A stretch of DNA of 5,405 bases from Clostridia bacterium (GTDB lineage: Bacteria > Bacillota_A > Clostridia > Oscillospirales > Acutalibacteraceae), in the NCBI GenBank assembly GCA_017503305.1, contig JAFVTJ010000056.1:1-5405 (forward strand), given 5' to 3'. The notes beneath the pieces were generated by a model that searched no databases, was not told the origin of the DNA, and saw nothing but the letters and a program-made list of their open reading frames with translations. Shown piece by piece: positions 5,152-5,405 of this stretch. The stretch's first letter is position 1. Each line of letters starts with the position of its first letter. Position numbers and translations under genes: made by a program.

Positions 5152-5177
5152 AAAAATGTAACAATATGTTACGTAAC
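5130..5177. promoter_or_regulatory. Operator array of GTAAC/GTTAC half-sites in the divergent regulator/membrane-protein gap
   Basis: Site 1 is TATTGTAAC (5130-5138), GCAAT, GTTACAATA (5144-5152): 9-bp perfect arms with a 5-nt spacer. Site 2 is GTAAC (5158-5162), AATAT, GTTAC (5168-5172), with the same half-site and spacer; the two centres are 24 bp apart. A fifth half-site GTAAC (5173-5177) makes GTTACGTAAC with the right arm of site 2. Site 1 covers the -10 box of the + strand promoter and site 2 falls just at and after its start. The small XRE protein encoded next to it is the natural candidate ligand. Confidence 0.75.
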
Positions 5178-5209
5178 GAAAATTTAAAAAGTGAAAGAGA
5201 GGCATTCAA

Positions 5210-5405
5210 ATGGAGGATTTTTGGTACATATGGGTATTGCCCGCGGTGGGCGGTATTTTATGGTGGATTATATCGAGCGCAATGGTTAAAGCGCCAGGAC
5301 AAGCGTTAGCGAGTAAAATAGCAAAGGTTCAACAAGAGAATGGTGGACAAATTGCAGGAGTACCATACAGCAAAATAGTGGCAGCATGCGGAACGCCATC
5401 AGCTG
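5210..5405 (+). CDS. Membrane-anchored protein of unknown function (3' partial)
   Basis: The first 65 codons of a gene that runs out of the window. The ATG at 5210 has GAGAGG at 5197-5202, 7 nt away. After a short acidic MED, residues about 4-26 form one Trp-rich hydrophobic helix (W5, W8, W18, W19). K27, K36 and K39 follow it, so by the positive-inside rule the rest should be cytoplasmic; this is an inference. Residues 28-44 look like an amphipathic helix or linker. The last visible stretch, QIAGVPYSKIVAACGTPSA (47-65), resembles the short G-x-x-x-x-x-I/V-x-x-x-x-G-x-P pattern of small modular domains such as BamE-like folds, but this is too little to name a family. It is driven by a strong promoter under the operator array, and is the likely regulated partner of the divergent XRE gene. 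Confidence 0.8.
   Translation, partial: MEDFWYIWVLPAVGGILWWIISSAMVKAPGQALASKIAKVQQENGGQIAGVPYSKIVAACGTPSA

Noticed and set aside
5130..5177. The repeated GTAAC/GTTAC units as a CRISPR-like or iteron array.
   Set aside because: The units are 5-9 nt dyad arms at promoter positions, not direct repeats with uniform spacers, and no cas or replication gene is present.

Overview
The window looks like a chromosomal segment from an endospore-forming, low-to-moderate GC Firmicute of the class Clostridia. The evidence is a full-length SpoVT, SD sequences of the AAGGAG/AGGTG type, consensus sigma-A promoters, a tRNA-Thr with encoded CCA and a U discriminator base, and a two-domain YwlC/Sua5. A gut Oscillospirales-like lineage would fit, but that is inference from overall style and not from a diagnostic gene.

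Left part (1-3212, + strand): a tightly packed housekeeping operon. It holds the 3' end of prfA (release factor 1), ywlC (threonylcarbamoyl-AMP synthase for tRNA t6A), coaE (dephospho-CoA kinase) and an M18 metallo-aminopeptidase. prfA abuts ywlC, and the next two junctions are ATGA overlaps, so the four genes are probably co-transcribed and translationally coupled. The first two act in translation.

Middle (3213-4260): a textbook promoter and a 16-bp palindrome precede a small two-helix membrane protein with an N-terminal four-cysteine motif. It ends at a hairpin terminator shared with a convergent XRE regulator (- strand). That regulator is divergent from tRNA-Thr(CGT). A dyad in the 67-bp gap covers the -35 box of the tRNA promoter. 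The tRNA has its own probable terminator, and 4149-4223 shows no gene or clear structure.

Right part (4224-5405): spoVT (- strand) has a perfect SD, a possible sigma-G-type promoter and a 14-bp-stem terminator. Upstream of it, separated by another terminator, is a 67-aa XRE regulator (- strand). It is divergent from a membrane-anchored protein of unknown function that runs off the window. The gap between that pair carries a strong promoter embedded in five GTAAC/GTTAC half-sites, a clear operator region. This regulator/operator/membrane-protein module is the most interesting and least explained part of the window. No CRISPR array, IS element or transposase is visible.
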